A DNA stretch of 64,000 nt from Rhizobium cauense (GTDB taxonomy: Bacteria > Pseudomonadota > Alphaproteobacteria > Rhizobiales > Rhizobiaceae), in NCBI RefSeq assembly GCF_019511525.1, contig NZ_JAEUAT010000001.1, positions 124,001-188,000 on the forward strand. The letters are read 5' to 3'. Positions 34,613 to 42,954 of this stretch are shown piece by piece (the stretch's first letter is position 1; the number at the start of each line of letters is the position of its first letter). A model generated the notes under the pieces. It saw only the letters and a program-made list of their open reading frames with translations. It was not told the origin of the DNA and searched no databases. Both the position numbers and the translations under genes were made by a program.

Positions 34613-35794
34613 CTATTGGCCGGGCAGGATCCGCACGGCGTAGAGATTTATGCCGCGCGCCTTGCCGTCGACATCACTGTTGATCATCAGACTTCCGGCA
34701 GAGTTCGGCGCCAGTGAGCGATCGAACCGAACCTGAAGAAGCACGTCCGACTTCTGCCGTGTAACGGAGAAGCGATGGCGGGCACAGTCACCGAGCGACT
34801 GGAAGTCGCACTCAACGGTGATCTGCGTCGGCTCATCGGATGTCGATTGCAGCGTCAGAGCTATCGTCGACGACTTGCCAGCCAATTGCTGCAGGACCTC
34901 AGCCGGGACTGTGATGGCTACATTGCCTTCGCTGCCATTGCTCTGCGAGATCAGGCGAACCGCAGGACCCTCGTTTTCGGCGACATTCTGGATTTGGGCT
35001 TGCGCGCCGGGTTTGATCTTGGCCGCATCGGACGGCTTGAATACCTCTATCCAGTCGGCAGAAAAGGAGTTCTGCGGGTCGATCGAGACGGGTGCTGCGT
35101 TGTCGCCGGCAGCAGCACTCTCATCGGCGCCATCGAAATCCTCCGGCTGCGTGGTTGCCGGCGGGTTGGCAACGCTTGTATCGCGTTCCGCGGCAGTCAT
35201 CAGAAGACCCGAGGTGTAGGCCCACCACGCACCCATGCCGATAAATGCAAGCAATACGCAGGCGACGAGCAACCGGGAGAAGAACTTGCGCGGCTTGCGC
35301 CGAACGGCTGCTCGCTCCGGCCGAAAATCCATCTGAGCCGGCTTGCTTTCCGCAGCGACCGCCTCTGCGACCGGAGGCGCCGCAGCGAGATGATCGCCGC
35401 TGCCTGCATGCACTCCAGCGAGGCTCGCCTCGTCGTCGAAACGCGGGTCTCTTACCGAGTGCTCGCGCGTTTCACCGCCGAGCGAGACGTTCGACGCATC
35501 ATCCTCAACGACATGGCCGGTCGGCTTGCGCATCTCCACCACTGGTGGAACGGGAACCTCCGGAGGCCCCTGGCGGGGATGGAGCCGCTCGCGCTCCTCC
35601 GCCTCGATCATGTGGATCGTCGTTTCAAGCTTGTGGCGGTGATAGGCAACCGCTTCGCTGTCGGTGATGTCCTGCTTGCGGAGACCGGCTTCAAGTGCCT
35701 GGCGCGCGGATTGATAAATCTTTGCACGGACTTCGGGATTGTCGCGATCGGCATTGCTGAGCGCCGTTCTGATGGCCGTTTCTAATCCGCTCAC
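34613..35794 (-). CDS. Hypothetical single-pass membrane protein
   Basis: A 393-residue protein of unknown function. Residues 1-165 are cytoplasmic, with a helical start (SGLETAIRTALSNADRDNPE) that resembles a small conserved rhizobial domain, then a charged, disordered stretch. RKPRKFF leads into one transmembrane helix (LLVACVLLAFIGMGAWWAYT). The periplasmic C-terminal 140 residues are beta-rich (AVRLISQSNGSEGNVAITVP). The topology suggests a link between a cytoplasmic partner and an envelope ligand. It is convergent with ppk2. Confidence 0.7.
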   Translation of the reverse strand: MSGLETAIRTALSNADRDNPEVRAKIYQSARQALEAGLRKQDITDSEAVAYHRHKLETTIHMIEAEERERLHPRQGPPEVPVPPVVEMRKPTGHVVEDDASNVSLGGETREHSVRDPRFDDEASLAGVHAGSGDHLAAAPPVAEAVAAESKPAQMDFRPERAAVRRKPRKFFSRLLVACVLLAFIGMGAWWAYTSGLLMTAAERDTSVANPPATTQPEDFDGADESAAAGDNAAPVSIDPQNSFSADWIEVFKPSDAAKIKPGAQAQIQNVAENEGPAVRLISQSNGSEGNVAITVPAEVLQQLAGKSSTIALTLQSTSDEPTQITVECDFQSLGDCARHRFSVTRQKSDVLLQVRFDRSLAPNSAGSLMINSDVDGKARGINLYAVRILPGQ

Positions 35795-36012
35795 GTCCGG
35801 TCCTTTACTCTGAGACTGGGCATCGTACTTAACAAGTCATTAATGCGGTATCTGTTGCCACGGCAAATCGCAAGCCTCACCCCGCATCCGGTGTGCATCG
35901 GCGGGGGATAACGCAGGGTTGCCGCCCGCCATCCCGCGTCATTTGAAAGAATAGCCGATATTTGCGGAATCGGTAGAGCGACCTTTTCCAGTGCCAAAGT
36001 CTCTGCTATCAC

Positions 36013-36036
36013 ATTGACGTTTTCGTAAACGTCAAT
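36013..36036. promoter_or_regulatory. Palindromic operator in front of nitronate monooxygenase
   Basis: ATTGACGTTT-TCGT-AAACGTCAAT is a perfect 10-bp inverted repeat ending 12 bp before the ATG at 36049. It can be read as two overlapping copies (14/16 each) of the TTGACGTTTACGTCAA palindrome found on the fadD promoter at 60659. The TTGACG could also serve as a -35 element. Confidence 0.6.
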
Positions 36037-36048
36037 TCACGGTGTTTC

Positions 36049-37008
36049 ATGGCCCTTCCCCCGATCCTGACCCAGAACCTCAGACTGCCGGTCGTTGCCT
36101 CGCCGCTCTTCATCATCTCGCATCCGGCACTGACCCTTGCGCAATGCAAGGCGGGGATCGTTGGCTCCTTTCCCGCTCTGAACGCACGGCCGGAGAGCCA
36201 GCTCGACGAATGGCTTGCCATGATTACCGAGGATCTCGCCGCTTACAACGCGGCAAATCCCGACAAGCCGGCCGCCCCGTTTGCCGTCAACCAGATCGTC
36301 CATATGTCGAACAAGCGGCTGGAGCACGATCTCAGGCTTTGCGTGAAGTACAAGGTGCCCGTGGTCATCTCGTCGCTCGGGGCCGTGCCCGAAGTGAATG
36401 CGGCAGTACATTCCTACGGGGGCATCGTGCTCCACGACGTCATCAACAATCGCCATGCGAACTCTGCCATCCGCAAGGGAGCGGACGGGCTGATTGCCGT
36501 TGCGGCCGGCGCTGGTGGACACGCGGGCACGCTTTCTCCTTTTGCCCTCGTCCAGGAGATCCGCGAATGGTTTGACGGTCCGCTGCTGCTTGCAGGCGCG
36601 ATTGCCAATGGCGGCGCGATCCTTGCGGCGCAAGCAATGGGCGCCGACATGGCCTATATCGGCTCGCCGTTCATCGCGACGGAAGAGGCGCGCGCCTCGG
36701 AAGCCTACAAGCAGGCGATCGTCGACGGCATGGCTGGTGACATCGTCTATTCCAACTACTTCACCGGCGTGCATGGCAACTACCTCAAGCCCTCGATCAA
36801 GGCCGTCGGCCTCGACCCTGAAAACCTGCCGGTGGCGGATCCATCGAAAATGGATTTCGAACAGGCCGTCGGCGGCGCCAAGGCATGGAAGGACATCTGG
36901 GGCAGCGGACAAGGCATCAGCGCCATCAAGGCCGTCGAACCCGTCGGCAGGCTCGTGGATCGGCTAGACGCCGAGTATAAAGCTGCGCGGGCACGACTAC
37001 TGCGCTAG
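36049..37008 (+). CDS. Nitronate monooxygenase family flavoprotein
   Basis: A 319-residue FMN-dependent TIM-barrel enzyme of the nitronate monooxygenase/2-nitropropane dioxygenase family, which oxidises alkyl nitronates. The conserved regions are LRLPVVASPLFIISHPALTL, KAGIVGSFPALNAR, the loop AAGAGGHAGTLSPFAL with the catalytic-type His, and LAGAIANGGAILAAQAMGAD. The ATG lies only 12 bp after a palindromic operator and has no good Shine-Dalgarno. The in vivo substrate could instead be an enoyl-type compound, since the operator is shared with fadD. Confidence 0.88.
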   Translation: MALPPILTQNLRLPVVASPLFIISHPALTLAQCKAGIVGSFPALNARPESQLDEWLAMITEDLAAYNAANPDKPAAPFAVNQIVHMSNKRLEHDLRLCVKYKVPVVISSLGAVPEVNAAVHSYGGIVLHDVINNRHANSAIRKGADGLIAVAAGAGGHAGTLSPFALVQEIREWFDGPLLLAGAIANGGAILAAQAMGADMAYIGSPFIATEEARASEAYKQAIVDGMAGDIVYSNYFTGVHGNYLKPSIKAVGLDPENLPVADPSKMDFEQAVGGAKAWKDIWGSGQGISAIKAVEPVGRLVDRLDAEYKAARARLLR

Positions 37009-37136
37009 GGGAGAAGACAGATTTCCACAGCGCTGTTCTTTTTTGCCGAAGAGATGACAGGGCGCTTGAAATCTTCAAACAATGGCTGTATCAGCCCCAT
37101 GCAAATCGCGGGCCGCATCGTTCGGCCCTCGGGATT

Positions 37137-37212
37137 GCCGCTTTAGCTCAGTCGGTAGAGCACATCATTCGTAATGATGGGGTCACGTGTTCGAGTCACG
37201 TAAGCGGCACCA
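37137..37212 (+). tRNA. tRNA-Thr (anticodon CGT)
   Basis: A complete cloverleaf of 76 nt: acceptor GCCGCTT/AAGCGGC, D-arm GCTC/GAGC, anticodon stem CATCA/TGATG around TTCGTAA (anticodon CGT), T-arm ACGTG-TTCGAGT-CACGT and an encoded ACCA end. It reads ACG codons. tRNA 3' ends are common integration sites; an 830-bp stretch without intact genes follows. Confidence 0.96.
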
Positions 37213-38041
37213 TTCTCCTCTCTCAAATTCATTGCCCTCTTCAAGATTGATTGCAAATGGCCTGGGACGTTTGAAGTCGCGGCCGTGCCCTTCCTGTGCT
37301 CCTGCCCAATTCACTGGCAAATATCACTATCGATTTAGTTGCAAAAACCTGTGCCGGTCGCTTCGCGGCCAAGCACACCCGTATTCCGTGGGCCCGGCTA
37401 GTGAATTTCCCTATTTCCTTAGGCAAGCTTTGGACGGCGCACGCCTATGGCGATGCGCTACTGCGCTTCCCCGCCCTCGTTTCTTCGTGGCTGTTTTGCC
37501 GTTTGGAGGGCGAAGGTTCGAGCAGACAAACGCTTGGCGCCAAGGCTCGCTAGTCGCCATTCGAAATGTCTGCCATTCTTTGTGCAATGAGAGCCAATTC
37601 CATACGGTTCCTTGCGCTGGACTTTCGGAGCAGACTGGACACGCGGACTTCACGTTGCACAGGGTAGTGTGCCCGTCGCGTCGGCGGTCGCTCGATTTCC
37701 CATGCCACGCCCCAGGCATTCCAATACCTGTCGCTCCTTGGGAGACAACGCCGACAATGGATCGCCAATCGCTTACCGCTGGGCGCGCCCTCTCATTCCA
37801 GCAACCAGACCAGGCAGAACCTCGAGAAGCGGATGAGGAACCAGCGAACGCTGATGGTCCCGGTGCCCTGCGCGTACAAGCTCCGTCCATAAGCCCCAGG
37901 GGCACAGACCTAATGCTGCTGCATATATTAGCCTTATTGATAATTCGCCCGACATATACTTTGGCGAAAGCGTCGGTATCCTGCAGCCGCATCGAAATTC
38001 ACTGCATATCCATGCTCATATGCGGTTCGGAGGTATGCGAA
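37213..38041. other. Stretch of 829 bp without an intact gene after tRNA-Thr
   Basis: No intact gene is supported here. The minus strand holds the decayed response-regulator remnant described separately. The rest contains short frames in several phases without ribosome sites or recognisable domains. No repeat of the tRNA 3' end was found to mark an element boundary. The last 60 bp provide the leader and GGAGG site of the next gene. Confidence 0.6.
37550..37990 (-). pseudogene. Decayed NarL/FixJ-type response regulator
   Basis: Three minus-strand frames together give a LuxR-type regulator. LSALSPKERQVLECLGRGMG then NRATADATGT is the start of the HTH. A shift of frame gives VQREVRVSSLLRKSSARNRM then ELALIAQRMADISNGD, the end of the HTH. 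Upstream, DAFAKVYVGRIINKANICSS and GLWTELVRAGHRDHQRSLVP look like the back half of a receiver, broken by a stop (TAA) and a shift. The phosphoacceptor half was not recognised. Frameshifts and stops make it non-functional. Confidence 0.6.
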
Positions 38042-39661
38042 ATGTCGGGCTACGCGCGTCGAGAACTAGTAGCGGGTATCGGCATGCCGGTTGCCAAGCC
38101 GTCGGCTCGATGGTGGCAAACCTTGCCGGCCGCACTTGCCATCAGCCTGGCCTTCGCGGTGCCGCTTTCTCTCTCCATGACTCCGCCGCTTATCGACCTG
38201 CCGACGCATGTCGCCCGTTATCATGTTGAACTCAACATCGATTCAAGCGCGGCGCTGCAGCACTACTTCTCCTTCGCGTGGCGGTTCATACCCAACCTCG
38301 GCCTCGATATTCTGATCATTCCACTTGCGGCGCTCGTCGGATTGCAGGCGGGCGTTGCCCTGCTCGTCGCATTGATCCCCGTGGCCACCGTGTTCGGCCT
38401 GATGTGGATTGCCCGCGAGGCGCACGACACGCCGCCACCGACCGCACTCTTCGCGTTGCCCCTGGCCCTTTCCTATCCGCTGGTCTTCGGCTTCGTGAAC
38501 TCATGTCTGGCGACGGCCCTCGCCTTGGTCGCCTTCGGCTGGTGGCTTCGACTTTCCCGGCAGGGACGCTATCGCCTTCGGGCCCTCGCCTTCGCGATCA
38601 TTGCCCCCGCCATTCTCACCGCGCACATCATCGGCTACGGCACCTTCGGACTGTTGGCATTTGGCTCGATACTTGGACAGCGCAGGGCCGAAGGCGTTTC
38701 GAACGCGCGCGCTGCCCGTGAAGCTGTTGTCGCCTGTCTTCCGATCGCCTGGCCACTCGTCCTGTTGCTGCTATGGCAGACCAGTTCAGGGGCGACGACG
38801 ACCGGCTGGATGAACTGGCAACTCAAGGCAATGTGGCTGATAATGATACTGCGTGATCGCGTGCAGTGGATCGATGTCGCGAGCGTACTCGTGTTGTATG
38901 GCGTGGCTACACTGCCCGTATGGCGCAGGCGATCTTTCACGATCGCCCCAGCACTCGGCGTCCCTGCTTTACTGCTCTGGTGCGCTGCGCTCGGGCTGCC
39001 CACGCGAATGATGGGCTCCGAGTTTGCGTCCGTGCGTCTCATTCCCTTCGCGCTTGCGATCACCATTCTTGCCGTCCGCCCACGCCAGGAGCCGGCCGCC
39101 TGGATCGCACCTATCGCCCTGTGTTTCATCGCGCTGCGGCTCGGGCTCACCATCGCCTCAGCTGCAGCGGCGGACGCGCAAATCAAACACGAACTCCTCG
39201 CTCTGGACCATGTGAAGCCAGGCAGCACAGTGGCTGCGTTCCGATTGCTTCGCTGCGAACGGGAATGGGCACCGCCGCGCCTTCGCCACCTTGCCAGCTA
39301 CGCGACAACGCGACGTGACGCACTCGTAAACGATCAGTTCGCCGAGGTCGAAAGCCAGCTACTCGCCATCCGTCCGTCGGGAAATCCGTTTGGCGGAAGA
39401 GCCTTACCTATCCCCGGTGTGTTCGAACACGAGTGCGATCGATGGGAACTACCGACCCTCAGTGCTTCGCTTGCGGCATTGCCTCACTCTGGGCTGGACT
39501 ATCTCTGGCTGGCCGATGTGCCTGCCAATCTCCGGCCCACGGACCGGCGCTTCACACCCGTATGGCAGGACGGCAAAACCATTCTTTATTACGTTTCGAA
39601 CGTTGCTGCTGCATCGGATACCAATCCGGTCCCGGCTCGTAACCAAACGGATAATAATTGA
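38042..39661 (+). CDS. Large polytopic membrane protein of unknown function
   Basis: A 539-residue protein with about ten hydrophobic helices through residue 400 (for example LPAALAISLAFAVPLSLSMT and LDILIIPLAALVGLQAGVAL) and a soluble C-terminal domain of about 140 residues. A conserved-looking DLPTHVARYHVELN follows the first helix, where some membrane GT-C glycosyltransferases carry acidic residues. That resemblance is loose, and I do not assign a function. GGAGG eight bases upstream fixes the start; the frame runs open back through the tRNA, which is not coding. It is bounded by a decayed regulator and an MFS gene. Confidence 0.65.
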   Translation: MSGYARRELVAGIGMPVAKPSARWWQTLPAALAISLAFAVPLSLSMTPPLIDLPTHVARYHVELNIDSSAALQHYFSFAWRFIPNLGLDILIIPLAALVGLQAGVALLVALIPVATVFGLMWIAREAHDTPPPTALFALPLALSYPLVFGFVNSCLATALALVAFGWWLRLSRQGRYRLRALAFAIIAPAILTAHIIGYGTFGLLAFGSILGQRRAEGVSNARAAREAVVACLPIAWPLVLLLLWQTSSGATTTGWMNWQLKAMWLIMILRDRVQWIDVASVLVLYGVATLPVWRRRSFTIAPALGVPALLLWCAALGLPTRMMGSEFASVRLIPFALAITILAVRPRQEPAAWIAPIALCFIALRLGLTIASAAAADAQIKHELLALDHVKPGSTVAAFRLLRCEREWAPPRLRHLASYATTRRDALVNDQFAEVESQLLAIRPSGNPFGGRALPIPGVFEHECDRWELPTLSASLAALPHSGLDYLWLADVPANLRPTDRRFTPVWQDGKTILYYVSNVAAASDTNPVPARNQTDNN

Positions 39662-39776
39662 CGGCCTTTCCCGGGCGGCATAGAACGATGCAACACTTCG
39701 CGCCGGCGTACGACCCTACCTAGCCGACCTGCCGAGCATTTCCGGCACGTTTCGCGGAGTATCCGGAGAAGATGTC

Positions 39777-41264
39777 ATGTCTGATACTGCTCAGCGCTCG
39801 AACCGTGCGCTCGTCGTCGCCATCATCATGCTGGCCACGTTCATGGTCGCCATCGAGGCCACGATCGTGGCAACTGCGATGCCCAAGATCGTCGGGCAGC
39901 TGGGCGGTTTTGCCTATTACAGCTGGGTGTTCTCGGCGTTTCTCCTGGCACAGTCGACGACAACCGTGATCTACGGCAAGCTTTCGGACATCTTCGGGCG
40001 CAAGCCGGTTTTGATCTCAGGCATTCTGATCTTTCTTTTTGGCTCGCTGCTCTGCGGCTTCGCCTGGTCAATGACGTCTTTGATCGTGTTCCGGTTGCTG
40101 CAGGGATTGGGCGCCGGGGCGATCCAGCCAGTGACAATGACGATCATCGGCGACCTATTTACGCTCGAGGAGCGTGGTCGGGTGCAAGGGTTCATGGCAA
40201 CGGTGTGGGCTACATCGGCGGTTGTCGGACCGCTCGCCGGCGGCGTGATCGTCGATAGCGTTTCCTGGGCGTGGATCTTCTGGATCAACCTGCCGATCGG
40301 CATCGTCTCGATCGTCGCGTTCGCCGTCTTCCTCAAGGAGTCGGTCGCACACAAGCAGGCAGAGATCGACTATCTCGGCGCTAGCCTGTTCTCGATCGCC
40401 GTCATCTCATTGCTTGTCATCCTGACAGAGGCAGCGGACGCCGAGGCGTGGGTGCTGGTGCTGCTTGCCGTGGTCTTCTTCGTTACTGCGGGCCTTTTCC
40501 TGCGCCAGGAGAAGCGCGCGGCGGAGCCGATCATTTCCATTGCTCTCTGGAGCCGCAGGCTGGTCGCTACCAGCAACGCGGCCACGCTGCTCGCCGGGAT
40601 GGCCTTGATCGGCCTTTCGACCGTGTTGCCGATGTACGTCCAGGGCGTCCTCGGACGATCGTCGATCGTTGCCGGCTTCACGCTCACCATGCTGGTTGTC
40701 GGCTGGCCGCTGGCGGTGATGCTTTCCAGCCGTTTCTTCAAGGCATTCGGGATCCGACGCACGCTGCGGGTCGGCAGCCTGATGTTTCCGTTCGGTGCAT
40801 CTTTCCTGCTTTTCCTGACGCCGGACAGCCATCCAGCCCTTGCGGGCGCGGGCTCTTTCTTCATGGGCTTCGGCATGGGGCTGATCAGCCTTACCAGTAT
40901 TGCGCTCGTACAGGACAGCGTCGAATGGTCGATGCGAGGCAGCGCCACGGCATCCATCATCTTCGCCCGAAGCCTTGGCAATACGCTCGGAGCAACCGTG
41001 CTTGGCGCCATCCTCAACGCCGGCATCAGCCATTATGCCGCCGGCGACGCCGCGAACTCGCTGCACGATGTCCTGAACCAGCCGAGCGGACTTTCCGAAC
41101 TGGCCAGCGACCCAGCCATCCGGGCGGTCTTCGATGCCTCGCTTCACTGGACGTTCTGGGGTGTCGCGGTGGTCGCCGTACTGACGTTCCTATCGGCCTG
41201 GCTCATTCCGGTGGGACGCGAGCACGGCCGGACATTGGCGGCGGCAGCCGCCAGCGAGGCGTAG
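39777..41264 (+). CDS. MFS drug efflux transporter, DHA2 (14-TM) type
   Basis: A 495-residue major facilitator with about fourteen helices. Motif A is GKLSDIFGRKPVLISG. Motif C-like glycine/proline packing is in ATSAVVGPLAGGVIVDSVSW, and the EATIVATAMPKIVGQLGG segment in helix 1 is typical of the DHA2 drug:H+ antiporter family. It should export drugs or small metabolites across the inner membrane. The ATG at 39777 follows GGAG (ATCCGGAGAAGATGTC). No regulator is adjacent. Confidence 0.88.
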   Translation: MSDTAQRSNRALVVAIIMLATFMVAIEATIVATAMPKIVGQLGGFAYYSWVFSAFLLAQSTTTVIYGKLSDIFGRKPVLISGILIFLFGSLLCGFAWSMTSLIVFRLLQGLGAGAIQPVTMTIIGDLFTLEERGRVQGFMATVWATSAVVGPLAGGVIVDSVSWAWIFWINLPIGIVSIVAFAVFLKESVAHKQAEIDYLGASLFSIAVISLLVILTEAADAEAWVLVLLAVVFFVTAGLFLRQEKRAAEPIISIALWSRRLVATSNAATLLAGMALIGLSTVLPMYVQGVLGRSSIVAGFTLTMLVVGWPLAVMLSSRFFKAFGIRRTLRVGSLMFPFGASFLLFLTPDSHPALAGAGSFFMGFGMGLISLTSIALVQDSVEWSMRGSATASIIFARSLGNTLGATVLGAILNAGISHYAAGDAANSLHDVLNQPSGLSELASDPAIRAVFDASLHWTFWGVAVVAVLTFLSAWLIPVGREHGRTLAAAAASEA

Positions 41265-41391
41265 CATTAGAACCTCTACCCAGCCTCGTTTGTTGTTCGG
41301 AAACGAATAATCCGGCGGACTGAAGTGTCATTTTTCAAGGAACCACTTCGGTTCTCCTTCGTTGGTCTCACATCAATGAAGGAGAATTGAC

Positions 41392-41685
41392 ATGCGAAAG
41401 ACACTTGTGAACTGCACTGTTGCAGCGATGGCGCTCTGTACGTTCGTCGCTCCCGCCATGGCCGAAAGCGTGTTCGTCACGCGTGAACGAGGCTACGACG
41501 ACTACGACCGGGCGCGTCCCGCAATCACGATCAACGAGCATGGCATCAGGCTCGGCGCAGTACGCGACCGCGACCGCGACCGCGACCGCGACCGGTATTA
41601 TCGCGATGACTGCTACACAAAGACTATCCGGACTGTGACTGACGATGGCGACGAGGTTACCAAAACCGTACGCCGTTGCAGGTAA
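41392..41685 (+). CDS. Small secreted protein with Arg-Asp repeats
   Basis: A 97-residue exported protein of unknown function. The signal peptide is about 24 residues (AAMALCTFVAPAMA, cut before ES). The mature part holds a run of five Arg-Asp pairs encoded by five perfect CGCGAC hexamers (41563-41592), then two cysteines (DDCYTK and RRC at the end) that may pair. Repeat number probably varies between strains. AAGGAG precedes the ATG. Related small basic/acidic periplasmic proteins occur in rhizobia without known role. Confidence 0.65.
   Translation: MRKTLVNCTVAAMALCTFVAPAMAESVFVTRERGYDDYDRARPAITINEHGIRLGAVRDRDRDRDRDRYYRDDCYTKTIRTVTDDGDEVTKTVRRCR
41563..41592 (+). repeat. Hexanucleotide tandem repeat (CGCGAC)x5
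   Basis: Five perfect in-frame copies of CGCGAC inside the small secreted protein gene, encoding alternating Arg-Asp. Slippage here would change protein length by two residues per unit without a frameshift. Confidence 0.9.
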
Positions 41686-41806
41686 CCGCGTTCAGCGGCC
41701 CTCCAATCTGCCTACCGATGTGCCTGAATGCGGTAGTGACCTCGTCGGACACACAGCAGGAAATGCAGATGAACCAAACCCGACCGCGGTCGGGTTTCCT
41801 TTGTGG

Positions 41807-42718
41807 TTACTCCTCGCCACGAATGCCATCCAGAGGCATCTGAGGGAGCGATTGCAACAAAGTCTGGCGAGCCGAGCGCAGATGAAGTCGACAGGAAAAG
41901 TCGATTGCCGCCTGATCTCGGGACTCCAGCGCGGCGATGTAATCGAGATGCTCGTGAATGGCACGTTCGTTGCGTTCGCGAGCAAAGGCCTTGTTCCACT
42001 GGTAGTGATAGTGGAAGATGATCGCGATCGCATCGTAGAAGTCGGCGATGAAGCGGTTCCTCGCGGCCCCGTGGATAAGCAGGTGGAAGCGCTCGTCGAG
42101 GGCGGAAAACTCCTTGTAGCGCCTATCGAGATCGCGGAGCATCGACTGGTGTTCGGCTTTGATGTCGGACAGCGCGCTCCACGCCTCGCTCTCAGGCGGG
42201 AGCTTGCCGAACTCTGCCGCCGAATGCAGCTCGAACATCTCCCGCACGTCAGCGAGTTCAAGCGCAAAGTCACGTGTGAACCCCTTGAGTATCCAGTGAC
42301 TGTTCGGGCGTTTTTCGATCAGGCCGAACCGCGAGAAACGGATGAGAAACTCGCGAACGCTGGTGGTGCCGGTGCCGATTTCGCGTGCGAGTTCCAACTC
42401 GTTGATCTGCATGCCGGGTGCCGCATCATCCGACAGAATGCGCTGCATGAAGCTGCGCTCGATGATGTCGTGAAGCGAGTTCGTTTCTTCCGGGGGAAAG
42501 AAATCCGCCTCCGTCGGCAGCCGCAAAACGATCTTCTGACGCTTGTTCCAGCGGATGATCCCTGCGTCGCTGAGCCTTGTCAGGATTGCCCGCGCGGTAC
42601 TGCGGCTGATCCCCAGCTGCGCCGCAATTTCCGGCTCCGACGGCAATGCCGCGTCTGTGCGCAGGGCGGCGGCATAACGATTGTACGCTTCCTTGAAGAC
42701 TGTATTCTGCCTGGCCAT
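41807..42718 (-). CDS. GntR/FCD-family regulator with two winged-helix domains
   Basis: A 303-residue regulator, longer than the usual 230 of FadR-type GntR proteins. Residues 15-65 form a first GntR wing (LPSEPEIAAQLGISRSTARA). Residues 82-150 form a second (INELELAREIGTGTTSVREF). The rest is an FCD ligand domain with metal-ligand histidines (LDERFHLLIHGA, AIHEHLDYI and CRLHLRSA). FCD domains sense small organic acids. It is divergent from the altronate-dehydratase-family gene and probably controls the sugar island through the site at 42879. GGGG precedes the chosen start. Confidence 0.85.
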   Translation of the reverse strand: MARQNTVFKEAYNRYAAALRTDAALPSEPEIAAQLGISRSTARAILTRLSDAGIIRWNKRQKIVLRLPTEADFFPPEETNSLHDIIERSFMQRILSDDAAPGMQINELELAREIGTGTTSVREFLIRFSRFGLIEKRPNSHWILKGFTRDFALELADVREMFELHSAAEFGKLPPESEAWSALSDIKAEHQSMLRDLDRRYKEFSALDERFHLLIHGAARNRFIADFYDAIAIIFHYHYQWNKAFARERNERAIHEHLDYIAALESRDQAAIDFSCRLHLRSARQTLLQSLPQMPLDGIRGEE

Positions 42719-42878
42719 ACGCCACCCCGCCCTCTTGCATCTACAACACGTACCGGTTCGCCGCAGGTGCGGCGCGCAGCGTGGCAGACGCTTATCTCTC
42801 AGCAATCCTTATCTTATTTTGGATTGCATGCGGCTGTTTGCCTCCCTCGTCCACAGGATCAATAATCCCGTTGACTTG

Positions 42879-42903
42879 AAAATGTTTATTGTAGATAAAA
42901 AAC
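42879..42903. promoter_or_regulatory. Shared sugar-regulon operator, copy 1
   Basis: AAAATGTTT, then ATTGTA, then GATAAAAAAC. It matches 21 of 25 positions of the site at 46126-46150. It lies in the 236-bp divergent interval between the GntR gene and the dehydratase, just downstream of a possible -35 (TTGACT, 42871). Confidence 0.6.
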
Positions 42904-42954
42904 AAAATCAATGAACATTCGCCGACGCAGCGAGTGTTCCATAGGGAGATGATT

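Noticed and set aside
37296..37553. An 85-codon plus-strand frame after tRNA-Thr
   Set aside because: No Shine-Dalgarno and no similarity I recognise; it overlaps the region with the decayed regulator.
37187..38041. In-frame N-terminal extension of the 539-residue membrane protein
   Set aside because: It begins inside tRNA-Thr and crosses the pseudogene. The GGAGG-supported ATG at 38042 is far better placed.
41563..41592. Short tandem repeats considered as a CRISPR array
   Set aside because: Units are contiguous 6-mers with no spacers, and they lie inside a coding sequence.
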